From NCBI GenBank assembly GCA_946886085.1, contig CAMPHX010000097.1:1-5909 (forward strand): a DNA stretch of 5,909 bases. The letters are read 5' to 3'. Positions 5,833 to 5,909 of this stretch are shown here, one piece after another. Source of the DNA: an uncultured Flavobacteriales bacterium. GTDB lineage: Bacteria > Bacteroidota > Bacteroidia > Flavobacteriales > Vicingaceae. Within the stretch, counting starts at the first letter, position 1. Each line of letters starts with the position of its first letter. Under the pieces are notes generated by a model. It was given only the letters and a program-made list of their open reading frames with translations, was not told the origin of the DNA and did not search any database. The translations under genes were made by a program, and so were the position numbers.

Positions 5833-5909
5833 TTTGGGAATTAACTTTTAGTACCATAGTTACTTAATGAATGGTTTTTGTTATAATGTTTGTCAGCTAA
5901 GTATAATAT

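Noticed and set aside
5833..5909. Terminator, promoter or start of a next gene after the amidohydrolase
   Set aside because: Only a 4-base inverted match (AGTA/TACT) and a TATAATGTTTG resembling, but not matching, the Bacteroidota -7 TAnnTTTG element are present. This is too weak to call.

Overview
The window is AT-rich, densely coded on the plus strand, and looks like chromosomal DNA of a member of the Bacteroidota, most likely Flavobacteriia. The reasons are A-rich leaders with no Shine-Dalgarno sequence before the starts, an ECF sigma / non-zinc anti-sigma pair of the flavobacterial type, a GIN (DUF2807) head domain, and a PorT-like outer-membrane barrel. No mobile element, CRISPR array, tRNA or rRNA was seen.

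Layout. Positions 2-346 hold the 3' end of a membrane-protein gene cut by the window edge. A 93-bp gap with two inverted repeats follows, then a one-TM protein of unknown function (440-913), closed by a clear intrinsic terminator (938-969). The central unit is next: an ECF sigma factor (1035-1520, TTG start), an overlapping membrane anti-sigma factor (1517-2509), and a 506-aa protein that joins a GIN-type repeat head to an outer-membrane beta-barrel (2628-4148). A lipoprotein of the YtcJ-like amidohydrolase family (4186-5832) lies 37 bp further on and may be read from the same transcript. The last 77 bp hold nothing I can identify.

How it may work. Two promoter-like sites, one before the sigma gene (979-1005) and one before the GIN-barrel gene (2521-2547), share TGTAAC, an exactly 17-bp spacer, and CGTC embedded in CTC(G/A)AGCGTCA. 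The simplest reading is an autoregulated cell-envelope circuit. The anti-sigma holds the sigma factor at the inner membrane; on release, the sigma factor transcribes its own operon and, from the second site, the gene for an exported outer-membrane protein. The anti-sigma has no zinc-binding HxxxCxxC motif, and its cytoplasmic part appears to be two tandem copies of a module of about 60 residues. The signal sensed is unknown.

The parts belong to families I recognise, so I do not claim a wholly new system. The most noteworthy points are the matched promoter pair, the GIN-barrel fusion and the duplicated anti-sigma module.
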